Source of the DNA: Hymenobacter cavernae
GTDB taxonomy: Bacteria > Bacteroidota > Bacteroidia > Cytophagales > Hymenobacteraceae
DNA length: 64,000 nucleotides
NCBI RefSeq assembly: GCF_014641455.1
Contig: NZ_BMHT01000004.1
Span: 30,025 to 94,024 of the forward strand
Reading direction: 5' to 3'
The translations under genes and the position numbers were made by a program. Shown in pieces: positions 8,062-17,155 of the stretch; the stretch's first letter is position 1; the number at the start of each line of letters is the position of its first letter. Under the pieces are notes generated by a model. The model saw only the letters and a program-made list of their open reading frames with translations. It had not been told where the DNA came from and did no database searches.

Positions 8062-9006
8062 ATGAAAGCAATTTATTTTGAAGGCTACGGCGAAGCCGAC
8101 GTGCTGCGGTACGGCGACCAGCCGAACCCTGAGCTGAAGCCCGACCAAGTGCTGGTCGCCGTGCGCGCCAGCAGCGTTAATCCCGTCGATTGGAAAATCC
8201 GGCAGGGCCACCTGCTGCCCGTCACGGGCCTGAGCTTCCCCAAAATTCCCGGCCGCGACATTGCCGGCGACGTGGTAGAAATCGGCGCGGCCGTAACCCG
8301 CTTCAAGCCCGGCGACAAGGTGTTCGGGATGCTGAGCGACGGCCTGGGTGGGGCCAACGCCGAACTCGCAGTACTGGCGGAAGAAGTGGCCGCCCATATG
8401 CCACCGAGCCTGAGCTACCAGCAAGCCGCGGCGGCGCCGCTGGCGGCCTACACGGCGCTGCAAGGCCTGCGCGACGAAGGTGGGTTGCAGCCCGGCGAGA
8501 AAGTGCTGATCAACGGGGCTTCGAGCGGCGTCGGCTCCTTTGCTGTGCAGATTGCTAAGGCCTTAGGCGCGGGAGAGGTGACGGCCGTGGTGGGCGCCAA
8601 GAACGTGGAGCTGGCCAAGGACCTAGGTGCCGACCACGTTATCAACTACAAAGAGCACGATTTCACGGCCGACAAAGACCGCTACGATGTCATTTTTGAC
8701 GCTGTGGCTACGAGTACCTATTCGGCCAGCAAAGACAGCCTACGCGCGGGCGGCCGCTACGTGACGACGGTGCCCAACCCCAAGGACGTAATCAGTGGGC
8801 CCGCCTCCCTGCTCACAGAGAAGAAAATGAAAGCTGTATGGGCGCAGGCCCGCGGCTCCGACCTGGCTTTGATCGGTGAATGGCTGGAAGCCGGCAACGT
8901 GAAACCCCTGATTGACAAATCGTTCCCCTTGGCCGACACGGCCGAAGCCCACCGCTACAGCGAAGAAGGTCACGCTGTTGGCAAGATCGTGCTGGTAGTG
9001 GAGTAG
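8062..9006 (+). CDS. NADP-dependent medium-chain oxidoreductase (quinone reductase-like)
   Basis: 314 residues from ATG 8062 (MKAIYFEGYG); frames open further upstream run through the terminator of the previous gene and are not part of it. It is a zinc-independent MDR of the quinone oxidoreductase type: GroES-like N-terminal domain (VRASSVNPVDWKIRQG, PGRDIAGDVVEIG), then a Rossmann domain with VLINGASSGVGSFAVQIAKALG (about 145-166) and DLGADHVINYKEHDF. These enzymes reduce quinones or enones with NADPH; the substrate is not predictable. It stands alone between two small transcription units. Confidence 0.92.
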   Translation: MKAIYFEGYGEADVLRYGDQPNPELKPDQVLVAVRASSVNPVDWKIRQGHLLPVTGLSFPKIPGRDIAGDVVEIGAAVTRFKPGDKVFGMLSDGLGGANAELAVLAEEVAAHMPPSLSYQQAAAAPLAAYTALQGLRDEGGLQPGEKVLINGASSGVGSFAVQIAKALGAGEVTAVVGAKNVELAKDLGADHVINYKEHDFTADKDRYDVIFDAVATSTYSASKDSLRAGGRYVTTVPNPKDVISGPASLLTEKKMKAVWAQARGSDLALIGEWLEAGNVKPLIDKSFPLADTAEAHRYSEEGHAVGKIVLVVE

Positions 9007-9098
9007 AACCTAGGTCATAAAGTTGTTGCCACCTCGACAGTACCTTTTCTAAAAGGCCTAACGTATTGTCTGTGTTCATCATCCAACTTTCTCACAGC

Positions 9099-9470
9099 AT
9101 GGAACAGCCTATTTCGCGGAAAGCGCACGGAGTTGCCGATTTGAGTTACATACCTATGGTTCTTGCTATGCCCAAGCTGGCTGGCTTCGAAGACGAAAAG
9201 ACCGCCGTTACGATGACGCGCGTGCTGGCCGGAAACATCCTGACCGTTGGCCTATTCACGCGGGCCGAATGGGGTGTCTTCAAGAAGATACCGTTCAAGA
9301 CGCACCTCATCCTGGACATTGCCGCCGGCGTGCTAGCGGCTGGTGCTCCTTGGCTGCTAGGTTTTTCTAAGAATAAAGCCGCTCGCAACGCCTTCCTGGC
9401 GCTGGGCGCAATAGAGATTTCGGCTGGTTTGCTCTCGAAGCCAGAGGAGATGCCAAAATACCGCGACTAA
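9099..9470 (+). CDS. Small membrane protein, SPW-repeat-like
   Basis: 123 residues from ATG 9099 (MEQPISRKAHG). Two or three hydrophobic segments are seen: around TRVLAGNILTVGLFT, LILDIAAGVLAAGAPWLLGFS and AFLALGAIEISAGLL. The APWLLGFS segment, and the overall plan with repeated short helical hairpins, resembles SPW-repeat and similar small membrane proteins. Such genes are common in the group and have no assigned function. It shares the bidirectional terminator at 9498 with the convergent alcohol dehydrogenase gene. Confidence 0.7.
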   Translation: MEQPISRKAHGVADLSYIPMVLAMPKLAGFEDEKTAVTMTRVLAGNILTVGLFTRAEWGVFKKIPFKTHLILDIAAGVLAAGAPWLLGFSKNKAARNAFLALGAIEISAGLLSKPEEMPKYRD

Positions 9471-9497
9471 TCCTCCCGACTTCAGCGAAGTCCAACA

Positions 9498-9552
9498 CAA
9501 AAAAACGGCCTTGTAGTTGTTCCGGAAGGAACCGCTACAAGGCCGTTTTTTG
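9498..9552. terminator. Bidirectional terminator between convergent genes
   Basis: Near-perfect inverted repeat with arms AAAAAACGGCCTTGTAG and CTACAAGGCCGTTTTTT, loop of about 20 bases. It lies between the stops at 9470 (+) and 9573 (-). Confidence 0.9.
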
Positions 9553-9572
9553 TGCAAAAATCTAGGTCGTTG

Positions 9573-10691
9573 CTACGCCGCTTCCTCTTCCTTCAACGAC
9601 TGCATGTCGATGATGTGGCGGTAGCGCACTTCCTTATCCAGCAGATCATCAAAGGCTTTGTTGATGTCCTGCATCCGGATCATCTGCACTTCGGGCAGGA
9701 TGTTGTGCTCGGCGCAGAAGTCGAGTACTTCCTGCGTTTCGCGGATGCCGCCGATGATAGAGCCCGCCACCGAGCGGCGGTACGTGGCCATGTCCATGTT
9801 GTTGAGCGGCTTCTTGTACTCGCCTAGCAGTCCCACGGCCACGATGGTGCCGTCCAGGTTGAGCAGCGACACGTAGTCGTTGATGTCGTACATATCCGGA
9901 ATGGTGTTCAGGATGAAGTCGAACGTGGCTTCGTGCTGCTTCATAGCCGCCGAATCGGTTGAGAGCAGCACCTCGTGCGCGCCAAAGGCTTCGGCATCAG
10001 CCTTCTTGTCCTTGGAAGTGGTGATGACCGTCACGCTGGCGCCCAAGGCTTTAGCTAGCTTCACGGCCATGTGACCTAGGCCACCTAGCCCCACGATGCC
10101 CACCTGGTCGCCGGCTTTCACCTTCCAGTGCCGCATGGGCGAGTAGGTGGTAACGCCCGCGCACAGAATCGGCGCGGCCTTGCTGATGTCGAGACCATCC
10201 GGGATGCGCAGCACAAACGACTCCTTCACGGTGATATTGGTGGAGTAGCCGCCGAAGGTGTTGGCGCCGCTGCCGTCGGGCTTCATCGGGCCGTTATAGG
10301 TGGCCGTCCAGCTCACCGGACCCTGGCAGTAGTTTTCCTCGCCGTGCTTACACGGCTGGCACTCGCCGCAGGAATCGACCATGCAGCCTACGCCCACAAT
10401 GTCGCCCACCTTGAACTTGGTTACGGCGCTGCCAATCTGGGAGATGCGGCCCACAATCTCGTGGCCCGGCACGCACGGATACACTGTGTTTTTCCAGTCG
10501 TTTTTCACCTGGTGCACGTCGGAGTGACACACGCCGCAGTACAGGATTTCAATATGAACTTCGTCGCCCTGCGGCAGGCGGCGCTCAATTTCCATGCGCT
10601 TCAGGCCATTGAAGATGGAGTTGGTGGCGCCGTACGCGGGCGTTTTGATGGTTTCGACGGTGGCAGTGGCTTCGGCGGTGTTGGTTTCCAT
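9573..10691 (-). CDS. Zinc-dependent NAD(P) alcohol dehydrogenase, cinnamyl-alcohol dehydrogenase (YahK-like) type
   Basis: 372 residues from ATG 10691 (METNTAEATA). A longer frame reaching 10862 adds 57 basic, low-similarity residues and is less likely. Catalytic zinc ligands are C52 (YCGVCHSD), H77/E78 (PGHEIVG) and the Cys of PILCAG. Structural zinc Cys are C108, C111, C114 and C122 (SCGECQPCKHGEENYC). The Rossmann motif is GLGGLGHMAVKLAKALG. Family members reduce a wide range of aldehydes with NADPH. It is monocistronic, with a convergent terminator shared with the gene before it. Confidence 0.93.
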   Translation of the reverse strand: METNTAEATATVETIKTPAYGATNSIFNGLKRMEIERRLPQGDEVHIEILYCGVCHSDVHQVKNDWKNTVYPCVPGHEIVGRISQIGSAVTKFKVGDIVGVGCMVDSCGECQPCKHGEENYCQGPVSWTATYNGPMKPDGSGANTFGGYSTNITVKESFVLRIPDGLDISKAAPILCAGVTTYSPMRHWKVKAGDQVGIVGLGGLGHMAVKLAKALGASVTVITTSKDKKADAEAFGAHEVLLSTDSAAMKQHEATFDFILNTIPDMYDINDYVSLLNLDGTIVAVGLLGEYKKPLNNMDMATYRRSVAGSIIGGIRETQEVLDFCAEHNILPEVQMIRMQDINKAFDDLLDKEVRYRHIIDMQSLKEEEAA

Positions 10692-10943
10692 AGAAGAGGT
10701 TGGTTTTGGAGGGTGAACAGCGTGCTTTCCGGCCAAAAGCCAGAAAATCAGCACGCTATTGAAGCTTACGGCTGGGCCTTGCTGGGAGTTAATCGACCTG
10801 TAGCACGCACTAGCTAGCTTCTGTATACCTAGAAACTTCAACCGCCTCTTTCGCTTTTTCAACGACTGAAAACACGAATCCAGCTTAAACCTCGACTAAT
10901 CAGGATTGTAAAATTGCCTTGATTATGTACGCCGCAACCTAGG

Positions 10944-11774
10944 TCAGAGACCCCGCAAAATGGGGAACCGGGCCTGAATGAACATGTAGACTCCATAAAT
11001 AACCAACCCTAAAGCTACTATTCCTAATACATCCGGGCTCATGGCTTCCAGCGCCTGAAAGCAACCTTCCGTGTCACGTATCTCGTTGACGTTGGCGTGT
11101 TGAGCAGCCATGAAGCAGAAATATCCCATGATGAGCAGCACCACGCCGCGGGCACTGTAGCCTACCTGCCCCATGCGGTACACGAGCCGGCGCTGGGCGT
11201 AGGAGAAAGGGCTGTGCTGCACATCGGTATCGAACTTGCCCGACCAGGCCCGGTAAACCTGAATTGCGCCGGCACTCAGCACAACCAAACCGACCAGCGC
11301 CAGCAATTCTTGCCCGTATTCGTGGTGCAGCACACTCCGCAGGGCCGATCGACTAGCATCATCCTCACGAGGCAAGCGACCATACCAAGCTATTTTAGCC
11401 GCGTAAAAAGCCAGCATGGCGTAAAGCAGTCCGCTAAACACATAGAAGCCCCGGAAGGCCAAGCCTTTGGCAGCGGCTCCTTGTCTTTCCGTATCGAGCA
11501 AGGCTTGGGCAAGGCGCCACGCCACGTACCCCAGCAGGCCGCCCGCCACAAGCCACAGCAAAACCTGCCCCAAAGGCATGTGCTGAATGGTCTGGAACAC
11601 TTCCTGCTGATTGGGCGTGTCGCTGCCCCGCACACCTAGGGCAGCCATCGTGGCGAGCACGCCCAGCACCAAGTAGACAAACCCAATAGAAGCAAAACCA
11701 ACCCGCGCCCAGGCTTTAAGGCTCGCCGCAGGAGAAGGTAGAATAGTCGGAATAGAGGTGGTAATAGATTCCAT
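10944..11774 (-). CDS. DUF1206 family membrane protein
   Basis: 276 residues from ATG 11774. Three related membrane hairpins, six transmembrane segments in all: ARVGFASIGFVYLVLGVLA with VLLWLVAGGLLGYVAWRLAQA, FRGFYVFSGLLYAMLAFYA with LLALVGLVVLSAGAIQVYRA, and GYSARGVVLLIMGYFCFMA with LGIVALGLVIYGVYMF. This threefold RxGxxxxGxVY..G pattern is the mark of DUF1206. Function unknown; inner membrane location is clear. Confidence 0.88.
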   Translation of the reverse strand: MESITTSIPTILPSPAASLKAWARVGFASIGFVYLVLGVLATMAALGVRGSDTPNQQEVFQTIQHMPLGQVLLWLVAGGLLGYVAWRLAQALLDTERQGAAAKGLAFRGFYVFSGLLYAMLAFYAAKIAWYGRLPREDDASRSALRSVLHHEYGQELLALVGLVVLSAGAIQVYRAWSGKFDTDVQHSPFSYAQRRLVYRMGQVGYSARGVVLLIMGYFCFMAAQHANVNEIRDTEGCFQALEAMSPDVLGIVALGLVIYGVYMFIQARFPILRGL

Positions 11775-11889
11775 TACAGTAGAAAGACGGTTTCTTACGC
11801 AAGGGGAACCTAGGTAGGTTATCCCGTAAACGTCGGCCGCTGGCGAAATCGTTAGGTTTACCTAGCTGCTAAAGCACAGACTATTGCTC

Positions 11890-12005
11890 GGCCGAATTTG
11901 CAATTCGGTCGTTGGGAGCTGTGGATTTGCAATCCACGAGTTGCTTGAGCAACTCACGTGGCTCTGTGCTACTAGGTTGTTCTGCCGGGGGATTATAAAT
12001 CCGGC
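11890..12005. repeat. Cluster of four short hairpins (REP-like)
   Basis: Four small palindromes in a row: CCGAATT..AATTCGG (11892-11908), GTGGATTtgcAATCCAC (11921-11937), GAGTTGCTtgAGCAACTC (11938-11955), and GCCGG..GATTATAAATCCGGC (11984-12005). They fill most of the gap 11775-12079 between divergent genes. No gene is seen there. Confidence 0.7.
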
Positions 12006-12079
12006 TGAGCGAGGAATTCTTATGATCGTCTCTCTTTTTCGTGAGGCAAATGGGCTCACTGTTAACTAGCTTCTGTACA

Positions 12080-12394
12080 ATGCTCGTGAACCTAGAGGAA
12101 GAACAGTTTTTACTTGCTTACACTATGAGTAACATCTCGGAGCGTTGCTACTACGCTGGCTGGATGCAAGGGCTTGAATATGTCCTCTATCAGGCGCTAC
12201 ATACCGGCCCACGGCGTTATGGCCACTCAGAAATATCTGTTGAGGATATTACGGCATTAACACTGCTGTCAAAAAGAGGTCAATGTTGGATCTACATGGA
12301 TGATAAGACAGAAGAAACAGCAATCAACCTTGAACTGTGGCATCGTAAATACACGGTTGATGTGGCTAGTAATCCGCTGCTTTTGCAAGGCTGA
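12080..12394 (+). CDS. Small hypothetical protein, 104 aa
   Basis: Several in-frame starts exist (GTG 12041, ATG 12050, ATG 12080). The ATG at 12080 (MLVNLEEEQFLLAYTMSN) begins just before the region with protein-like character and is chosen. The product is soluble, acidic to neutral, with aromatic clusters (ERCYYAGWMQGLEYVLYQALH, GQCWIYMDD, ELWHRKYTVD). I do not recognise a family. It is followed after 96 bases by topB, which has its own promoter element. Confidence 0.6.
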   Translation: MLVNLEEEQFLLAYTMSNISERCYYAGWMQGLEYVLYQALHTGPRRYGHSEISVEDITALTLLSKRGQCWIYMDDKTEETAINLELWHRKYTVDVASNPLLLQG

Positions 12395-12426
12395 GAACCC
12401 AGCCTGAAAACGACTTTTTCTCGTCG

Positions 12427-12434
12427 TATCTTTG
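12427..12434 (+). promoter_or_regulatory. -7 element of the topB promoter
   Basis: TATCTTTG is a perfect TAnnTTTG, but no good TTTG lies at the usual distance. The expected transcript start falls just before a palindrome TTGCTGAG-CTAG-CTCAGCAA (12443-12462) in the leader, 28 bases before the start codon. Confidence 0.45.
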
Positions 12435-12490
12435 TTGATTCCTTGCTGAGCTAGCTCAGCAAAATCATTCAATCAGCAACACCCTGCGAT

Positions 12491-15028
12491 TTGAAAGTTT
12501 GCATTGCCGAAAAGCCTAGCGTCGCCCGCGAAATTGCCCACGTCATCGGTGCCAACCGGAAGATGGACGGCTACTTTGAGGGCAACGGCTACCAAGTCAC
12601 CTGGACCTTCGGGCACTTCTGCCAGCTGCGCGAACCCGAAGACTACCGCCCCGAGTGGAAGCGCTGGAGCATCCACGACCTGCCCATGGTGCCCGAGAAC
12701 TTCGGCATCAAGCTCATGCGCCGCGACGACGGCGTGGTGCGCCAGTTCAACGTTATCAAGAACCTGCTGGCCAACGCCGAAGAAGTCATTAACTGCGGCG
12801 ACGCGGGGCAGGAGGGAGAAGTTATTCAGCGCTGGGTGCTCACCGAGGCCAAGTACCGCAAGCCCTTCAAGCGCCTCTGGATTTCGTCTTTGACGGAAGA
12901 AGCCATTCGCCAGGGCTTCCAGAACCTGCGCGACGGCGCCGAGTTCGACCGCCTCTACCAGGCCGGCAAGAGCCGCGCCGTGGGCGACTGGCTCCTGGGT
13001 TTGAACGCCACGCGCTTGTTCACGCTCAAGTACGCCGCCGGCCAAAAGCAGGTGCTTAGCATCGGGCGGGTGCAAACCCCAACCCTGGCATTGCTCGTGG
13101 ACCGCTACCACGAAATTCAGAACTTCAAGCCGGAGCCGTACTGGGTGTTGCGCACCGAGTACCGCGGCACCATGTTCAGCCACGTCGCGCCGCCCAAGAA
13201 AAGCAAAGCCGACGACGATGAGCCCGATGAAAAAGCTAGGTTGAAGGCCCGCGGCTACTTCGTGAGCGAGGAAGAAGCTAAAGCGGCCCTAGCTGCCGTG
13301 CAGCCCGCGCCGCTCACCGTAACCGGCGTCGAAATCAAGAAAGGCTACGAGTCGCCGCCGGCGCTGTTCGACCTGACCTCGCTGCAAGTGCAGTGCAACA
13401 ACCAGCTAGGTCTATCGGCCGAAGACACGCTCAAGACGGTGCAGAGCCTTTACGAAAAGAAAGTAGTGAGCTACCCGCGCGTCGACACCACCTATCTGCC
13501 CGACGACCAGTACCCCAAGATTCCTGGTATTCTGAAAGGCCTGGGTGCGTACCACAGCCTCACCGCGCCGCTGTTGGCCGATAAAATCCGCAAATCGACG
13601 AAGGTATTTAACAACCAGAAAGTCACCGACCACCACGCCATTATCCCGACGGGTGCCAGCGCCAACGGCCTGGGTGGCTACGAATCAAGCGTGTACGACA
13701 TTATCGTGCGGCGCTTCCTGGCGGCTTTTTACCCTGACTGCGAAGTGTCGAACACGACCGTAACGGCCGAAGCCGCCGGCTATCCGTTCCGCGTGCGTGG
13801 TCGACAAATTCTGAATCCTGGCTGGCGTGTGGTGTACGGCGACCCGGCTGCGCAGCAAGCACCCGCCACGCCGAAAGCCGGCACTGAAGGCGATGATGAC
13901 GTGGTGAACACCGTGCTGCCTACCTTCGAGAAAGGCGAGAGTGGCCCGCACAAGCCGCGCCTCGACCAAAAAGTGACGCAGCCTCCGCGCGAGTACAGCG
14001 AAGCTATGCTGCTGCGCGGCATGGAAACCGCCGGCCGCAACATCGACGATGATGAACTGCGCCAGGCCATGAAGGAAAACGGCATTGGGCGACCTAGCAC
14101 GCGGGCCGCTATCATCGAAACGCTGTTCAAACGCGGCTACATTCGGCGCGATAAAAAGAAGATCGTGCCCACACCAACGGGTGTTGAGCTCATTGGCCTC
14201 ATTCGCAACCCCACGCTGAAATCGGCGGAGCTGACGGGGCAGTGGGAGCGGAAGCTGCGCCAGATCGAAGCTGGCAACCTGGATTCGGACCAGTTCCTGG
14301 GCGAGTTGAAGACGCTGGTGCGCGAAATGGTGCTGGAAGTGAAGCAGGACGGCTCGCGGCGTTCTATCACCGTTGGGGCACCGGAAGTAGCAGCCACGGC
14401 TGCTGCTAAAGGTGGCTCACAAGCGCCTGCGCCTAAGCCAGCTACGCCCGCTATTCCGGGCAGCCTAGGTCCATGTCCAAGCTGCGGGGCGGGGCACATT
14501 TTGCGGGGCAAAACGGCGTTTGGCTGCTCCCGTTTTCGGGAGAACTGCCAGTTTCGGCTGCCGGCCGACTTTGAAGGCAAGAAGCTGACGGATAAGCAGG
14601 TAAGTGCGCTGCTCACCAAAGGCCGGACGCCGGTTATTAAAAGCTTCGTGGATGATGCCGGCGCCAAGTTCGACGCGGCCGTGCGTCTCACGCCGCAACA
14701 CAAATTGGAGCTGGTGCGCGCCGCCGAAAGCAAGCCGACCACGCCGCAAGACCCCGGCGTGATTCCGTGCCCCGTGTGCAAGCTAGGTACCATGCTGCGC
14801 GGCAAAGCGGCCTGGGGCTGCTCCCGCTTCCGCGAGGACTGCCAGTTTCGGGCGCCGTTTGAGTGGGGCGGCAAAACGCTGAGCGAGGTGCAGATGAGCC
14901 AATTGCTACGCAAAGGCAAGACCGGCGTCATTCGCGGCTTCTTGTCGCAACGGACGGGCGCGCGCTACGCGGCGGCCTTGCAAATCGGCGCCGATGGCCA
15001 TATTGAACCCGTGTTTGAGAAGGAGTAA
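12491..15028 (+). CDS. topB: DNA topoisomerase III (type IA)
   Basis: 845 residues. The start is TTG at 12491, fixed by the family N-terminus (MKVCIAEKPSVAREIA); no ATG is available there. The Toprim domain carries the Glu of IAEKPS and the acidic DAGQEGE. The catalytic tyrosine is Y328 in VSYPRVDTTYL, and GRVQTPTLALL and GIGRPSTRAAIIETLF are type IA signatures. The enzyme decatenates DNA through a covalent 5'-phosphotyrosine. At the C-terminus are two repeated modules with paired Cys (CPSCG..CSRFRENCQF and CPVCK..CSRFREDCQF), the zinc-finger-like topoisomerase C-terminal repeat, each followed by a VIxxF segment. An Ala/Pro-rich linker separates them from the core. It is longer than E. coli TopB (653 aa). 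The TTG start suggests modest expression. Confidence 0.95.
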   Translation: MKVCIAEKPSVAREIAHVIGANRKMDGYFEGNGYQVTWTFGHFCQLREPEDYRPEWKRWSIHDLPMVPENFGIKLMRRDDGVVRQFNVIKNLLANAEEVINCGDAGQEGEVIQRWVLTEAKYRKPFKRLWISSLTEEAIRQGFQNLRDGAEFDRLYQAGKSRAVGDWLLGLNATRLFTLKYAAGQKQVLSIGRVQTPTLALLVDRYHEIQNFKPEPYWVLRTEYRGTMFSHVAPPKKSKADDDEPDEKARLKARGYFVSEEEAKAALAAVQPAPLTVTGVEIKKGYESPPALFDLTSLQVQCNNQLGLSAEDTLKTVQSLYEKKVVSYPRVDTTYLPDDQYPKIPGILKGLGAYHSLTAPLLADKIRKSTKVFNNQKVTDHHAIIPTGASANGLGGYESSVYDIIVRRFLAAFYPDCEVSNTTVTAEAAGYPFRVRGRQILNPGWRVVYGDPAAQQAPATPKAGTEGDDDVVNTVLPTFEKGESGPHKPRLDQKVTQPPREYSEAMLLRGMETAGRNIDDDELRQAMKENGIGRPSTRAAIIETLFKRGYIRRDKKKIVPTPTGVELIGLIRNPTLKSAELTGQWERKLRQIEAGNLDSDQFLGELKTLVREMVLEVKQDGSRRSITVGAPEVAATAAAKGGSQAPAPKPATPAIPGSLGPCPSCGAGHILRGKTAFGCSRFRENCQFRLPADFEGKKLTDKQVSALLTKGRTPVIKSFVDDAGAKFDAAVRLTPQHKLELVRAAESKPTTPQDPGVIPCPVCKLGTMLRGKAAWGCSRFREDCQFRAPFEWGGKTLSEVQMSQLLRKGKTGVIRGFLSQRTGARYAAALQIGADGHIEPVFEKE

Positions 15029-15133
15029 GCCGGCATTGTCCTGTAATAGGAATGGATTATAACAATGCCTAGCTTAGCTGTAGCAGATCCGGGCTTTTGT
15101 AAAAAACGTAGGTAAGTTTATTAAGAAGGGCTG

Positions 15134-15141
15134 TACTTTTG
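15134..15141 (+). promoter_or_regulatory. -7 element before the PAS kinase gene
   Basis: TACTTTTG matches TAnnTTTG. The -33 TTTG is not at the usual spacing. It implies a leader of about 73 bases to ATG 15221. Confidence 0.35.
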
Positions 15142-15220
15142 CTTGTGCTAACGGTAGTTGGTACGCACCAAATAGGGTTATACAACGGTGTAGTCTAGCA
15201 TAATCAATCACTACGCAAAA

Positions 15221-16723
15221 ATGAGTTACCTACGAGAAGAGCTTTATCAACTACAGAAAACAGATAGTGGGATTTTTGACTTTATTCAAGAATCTTCTTT
15301 AGGCGGGCTCTGGTATTGGGACTTGGCTACTACGCGCAACAAGTGGGCAAGTTCTAAATTCTGGAAAATAGTAGGCCACGAAACCGAAGCCTGGCACACC
15401 GTTTTGAGCCAGGAAGATCTGGCCGCTATTGAAGCGCATACGGAGGCATGCATCGCCAATCAGTCGTACAGCTACACGCAGTTGGTGCGGTGTACCCACC
15501 AGAACGGCACCAACGTCTGGCTGCATTGCTCCGGGCTGGTGCTCCGCGACATGGCCGGGCAGCCCTACCGCATGCTAGGTGTGCTGCTCGACATCACCAG
15601 GCAGCGCAACGAAGAAGTGTACACCCAGGAGCTGGCCAGCCACTACGGCTCGATCCTGAGCAACCAGTCCGTCTACATCATCAAGACCGATGCGCGGGGC
15701 AACTACACCTACGTCAACGATTTCTTCTACGAGCGTTTTGGCTACGATAGTAAGATCATCGGTACCAACTCGTTAGAGAGTATTGTTGAAGAGGACTGGG
15801 CCAAATGCCTGACCGTGGTGGGACAGTGCTTTGCGCGGCCGGAGGTGCCGCAGCAGGTTATCCTGCGCAAGCCTTACAAAGACGGCACAATCAGGTCCAA
15901 TCACTGGGAATTTAAGGGCGTGCTCAACGGCGAAGGGCAGGTGGGCGAAATCCTGTGCGTGGGCTACGACGTAACGCTGCTGCTCGATAATCTCGAACGT
16001 TCGAAGCGGCTGCTGGAACTCACCAAGCAGCAGAATACGCGCTTGCAGAACTTTGCCTACATCATCTCGCACAACATCCGCTCGCACTCGGCCAACCTCA
16101 CGTCGTTGGTGAAGCTGATGCAGAATGCTAAGAGCGAGGAGCAGGCCGCCATGTTTTTGCAGATGCTGAAAACCAGCACCGACAAGCTGGCCGAAACCAT
16201 TGTGAACCTCAACGAGATAGTGACGGCCAACAGCACCTTCAACCAGCCGCGCGAGCCGCGCCTGCTGAGGCTGGAAGTCGACAAAACCTTGCAGGCGCTG
16301 AATATCCTGCTGCACGAAAGCCAGGTGACCGTGACGAACGACATTGCGGCCGAAGTGACGGTGAATGTGGTGCCCGCGTACTTGGATAGTATTCTGCTGA
16401 ACCTGCTCAGTAATGCCGTCAAATATCGCTCGCCGGATGCGGCGCCCACCATCGCCATCGGCTCGTATGAGCAAGGCGAGTACACGGTGCTCACCATCAC
16501 AGACAATGGCCTAGGTATCGACCTGACGCGCAACCGCAGTAAGGTATTCGGGATGTACAAAACATTTCATAACAATGAAGACGCCCGAGGCGTTGGACTC
16601 TTCATTACCAAGAATCAGATCGAAGCGATGAATGGTAAGATTGAGATAGAAAGCGAAGTGGGAGTGGGTTCAACTTTTAAAGTCTATTTTAATGAGAGCA
16701 TTCAATCTGATTTATATAGTTGA
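15221..16723 (+). CDS. Soluble PAS-domain histidine kinase
   Basis: 500 residues from ATG 15221; no membrane segment, so it is probably cytoplasmic. Two PAS domains are seen: residues about 20-130 (GGLWYWDLATTRNKWASSKFWKIVG, ending MLGVLLDITRQRNEE, a PAC-like segment) and about 140-270 (IIKTDARGNYTYVNDFFYERFGYDS). A helical linker leads to an atypical dimerisation domain with phospho-acceptor H284 in IISHNIRSHSANLTSLV, a type widespread in Bacteroidota. The HATPase domain has LLNLLSNAVKYRSP, TDNGLGIDL and ARGVGLFITKNQIE. It overlaps the downstream response regulator by 32 bp, so the two are co-translated and presumably partners. The signal may be a cofactor or redox state sensed by PAS; unknown. 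Confidence 0.92.
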   Translation: MSYLREELYQLQKTDSGIFDFIQESSLGGLWYWDLATTRNKWASSKFWKIVGHETEAWHTVLSQEDLAAIEAHTEACIANQSYSYTQLVRCTHQNGTNVWLHCSGLVLRDMAGQPYRMLGVLLDITRQRNEEVYTQELASHYGSILSNQSVYIIKTDARGNYTYVNDFFYERFGYDSKIIGTNSLESIVEEDWAKCLTVVGQCFARPEVPQQVILRKPYKDGTIRSNHWEFKGVLNGEGQVGEILCVGYDVTLLLDNLERSKRLLELTKQQNTRLQNFAYIISHNIRSHSANLTSLVKLMQNAKSEEQAAMFLQMLKTSTDKLAETIVNLNEIVTANSTFNQPREPRLLRLEVDKTLQALNILLHESQVTVTNDIAAEVTVNVVPAYLDSILLNLLSNAVKYRSPDAAPTIAIGSYEQGEYTVLTITDNGLGIDLTRNRSKVFGMYKTFHNNEDARGVGLFITKNQIEAMNGKIEIESEVGVGSTFKVYFNESIQSDLYS

Positions 16724-17087
16724 AGACGACCTGATTACATCCACTATAACGGAGCTGATCGTCAGTCAGAACGATGCTTTTGGGGAGGTGAAGAAATACA
16801 TGAATGGGCAGGAAGCGTTCAATGCGCTTCAGGTGGTGGCGCAGCAGCCCGCCGCAATTCCGGATCTGATTCTGCTGGATCTGAACATGCCGGTGATGGA
16901 TGGGTGGGAGTTTCTGGAGGCTTTTTCCTCCTTGTCCTTGCAAAAAACCGTGTGCGTGTGCGTGCTGACGTCTTCCATCGACCCCGACGATATTGAGAAG
17001 TCGAAGCGCTATGCGGAAGTGAAAGGCTATTTCACCAAGCCGCTGGACGGCGACATGCTCAACCAGATTGCCGGGCTGGCAACCTAG
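16692..17087 (+). CDS. Single-domain response regulator (CheY-like)
   Basis: 131 residues from ATG 16692, inside the end of the kinase gene. It is a receiver domain only: acidic pair EDD at 11-13, phospho-acceptor D63 in LILLDLNMPVMDGWEF, LTSS and Lys in GYFTKPLD. There is no output domain, so it must act by protein contact or in a phosphorelay. The 32-bp overlap with the kinase gene is the clearest evidence that the two form a pair. Single-domain regulators next to PAS kinases are frequent in this phylum; their targets are mostly unknown. Confidence 0.92.
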   Translation: MRAFNLIYIVEDDLITSTITELIVSQNDAFGEVKKYMNGQEAFNALQVVAQQPAAIPDLILLDLNMPVMDGWEFLEAFSSLSLQKTVCVCVLTSSIDPDDIEKSKRYAEVKGYFTKPLDGDMLNQIAGLAT

Positions 17088-17155
17088 GTAGGTTGTCCGT
17101 CCACGTTCAACGCCACACCAAGCGAAGTTGTCACTTCGTGCTACCTTCGCTGCTT

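Noticed and set aside
9573-10862. 429-residue form of the alcohol dehydrogenase
   Set aside because: The extra 57 residues are Lys/Arg-rich and unlike the family; the ATG at 10691 fits known lengths.
12473-13183. Long open frame antisense to topB (and similar ones antisense to bioA, lysA and the SDR gene)
   Set aside because: High-GC genes with strong third-position bias give long antisense frames; these have no family features and low-complexity Ala/Val/His/Gly composition.
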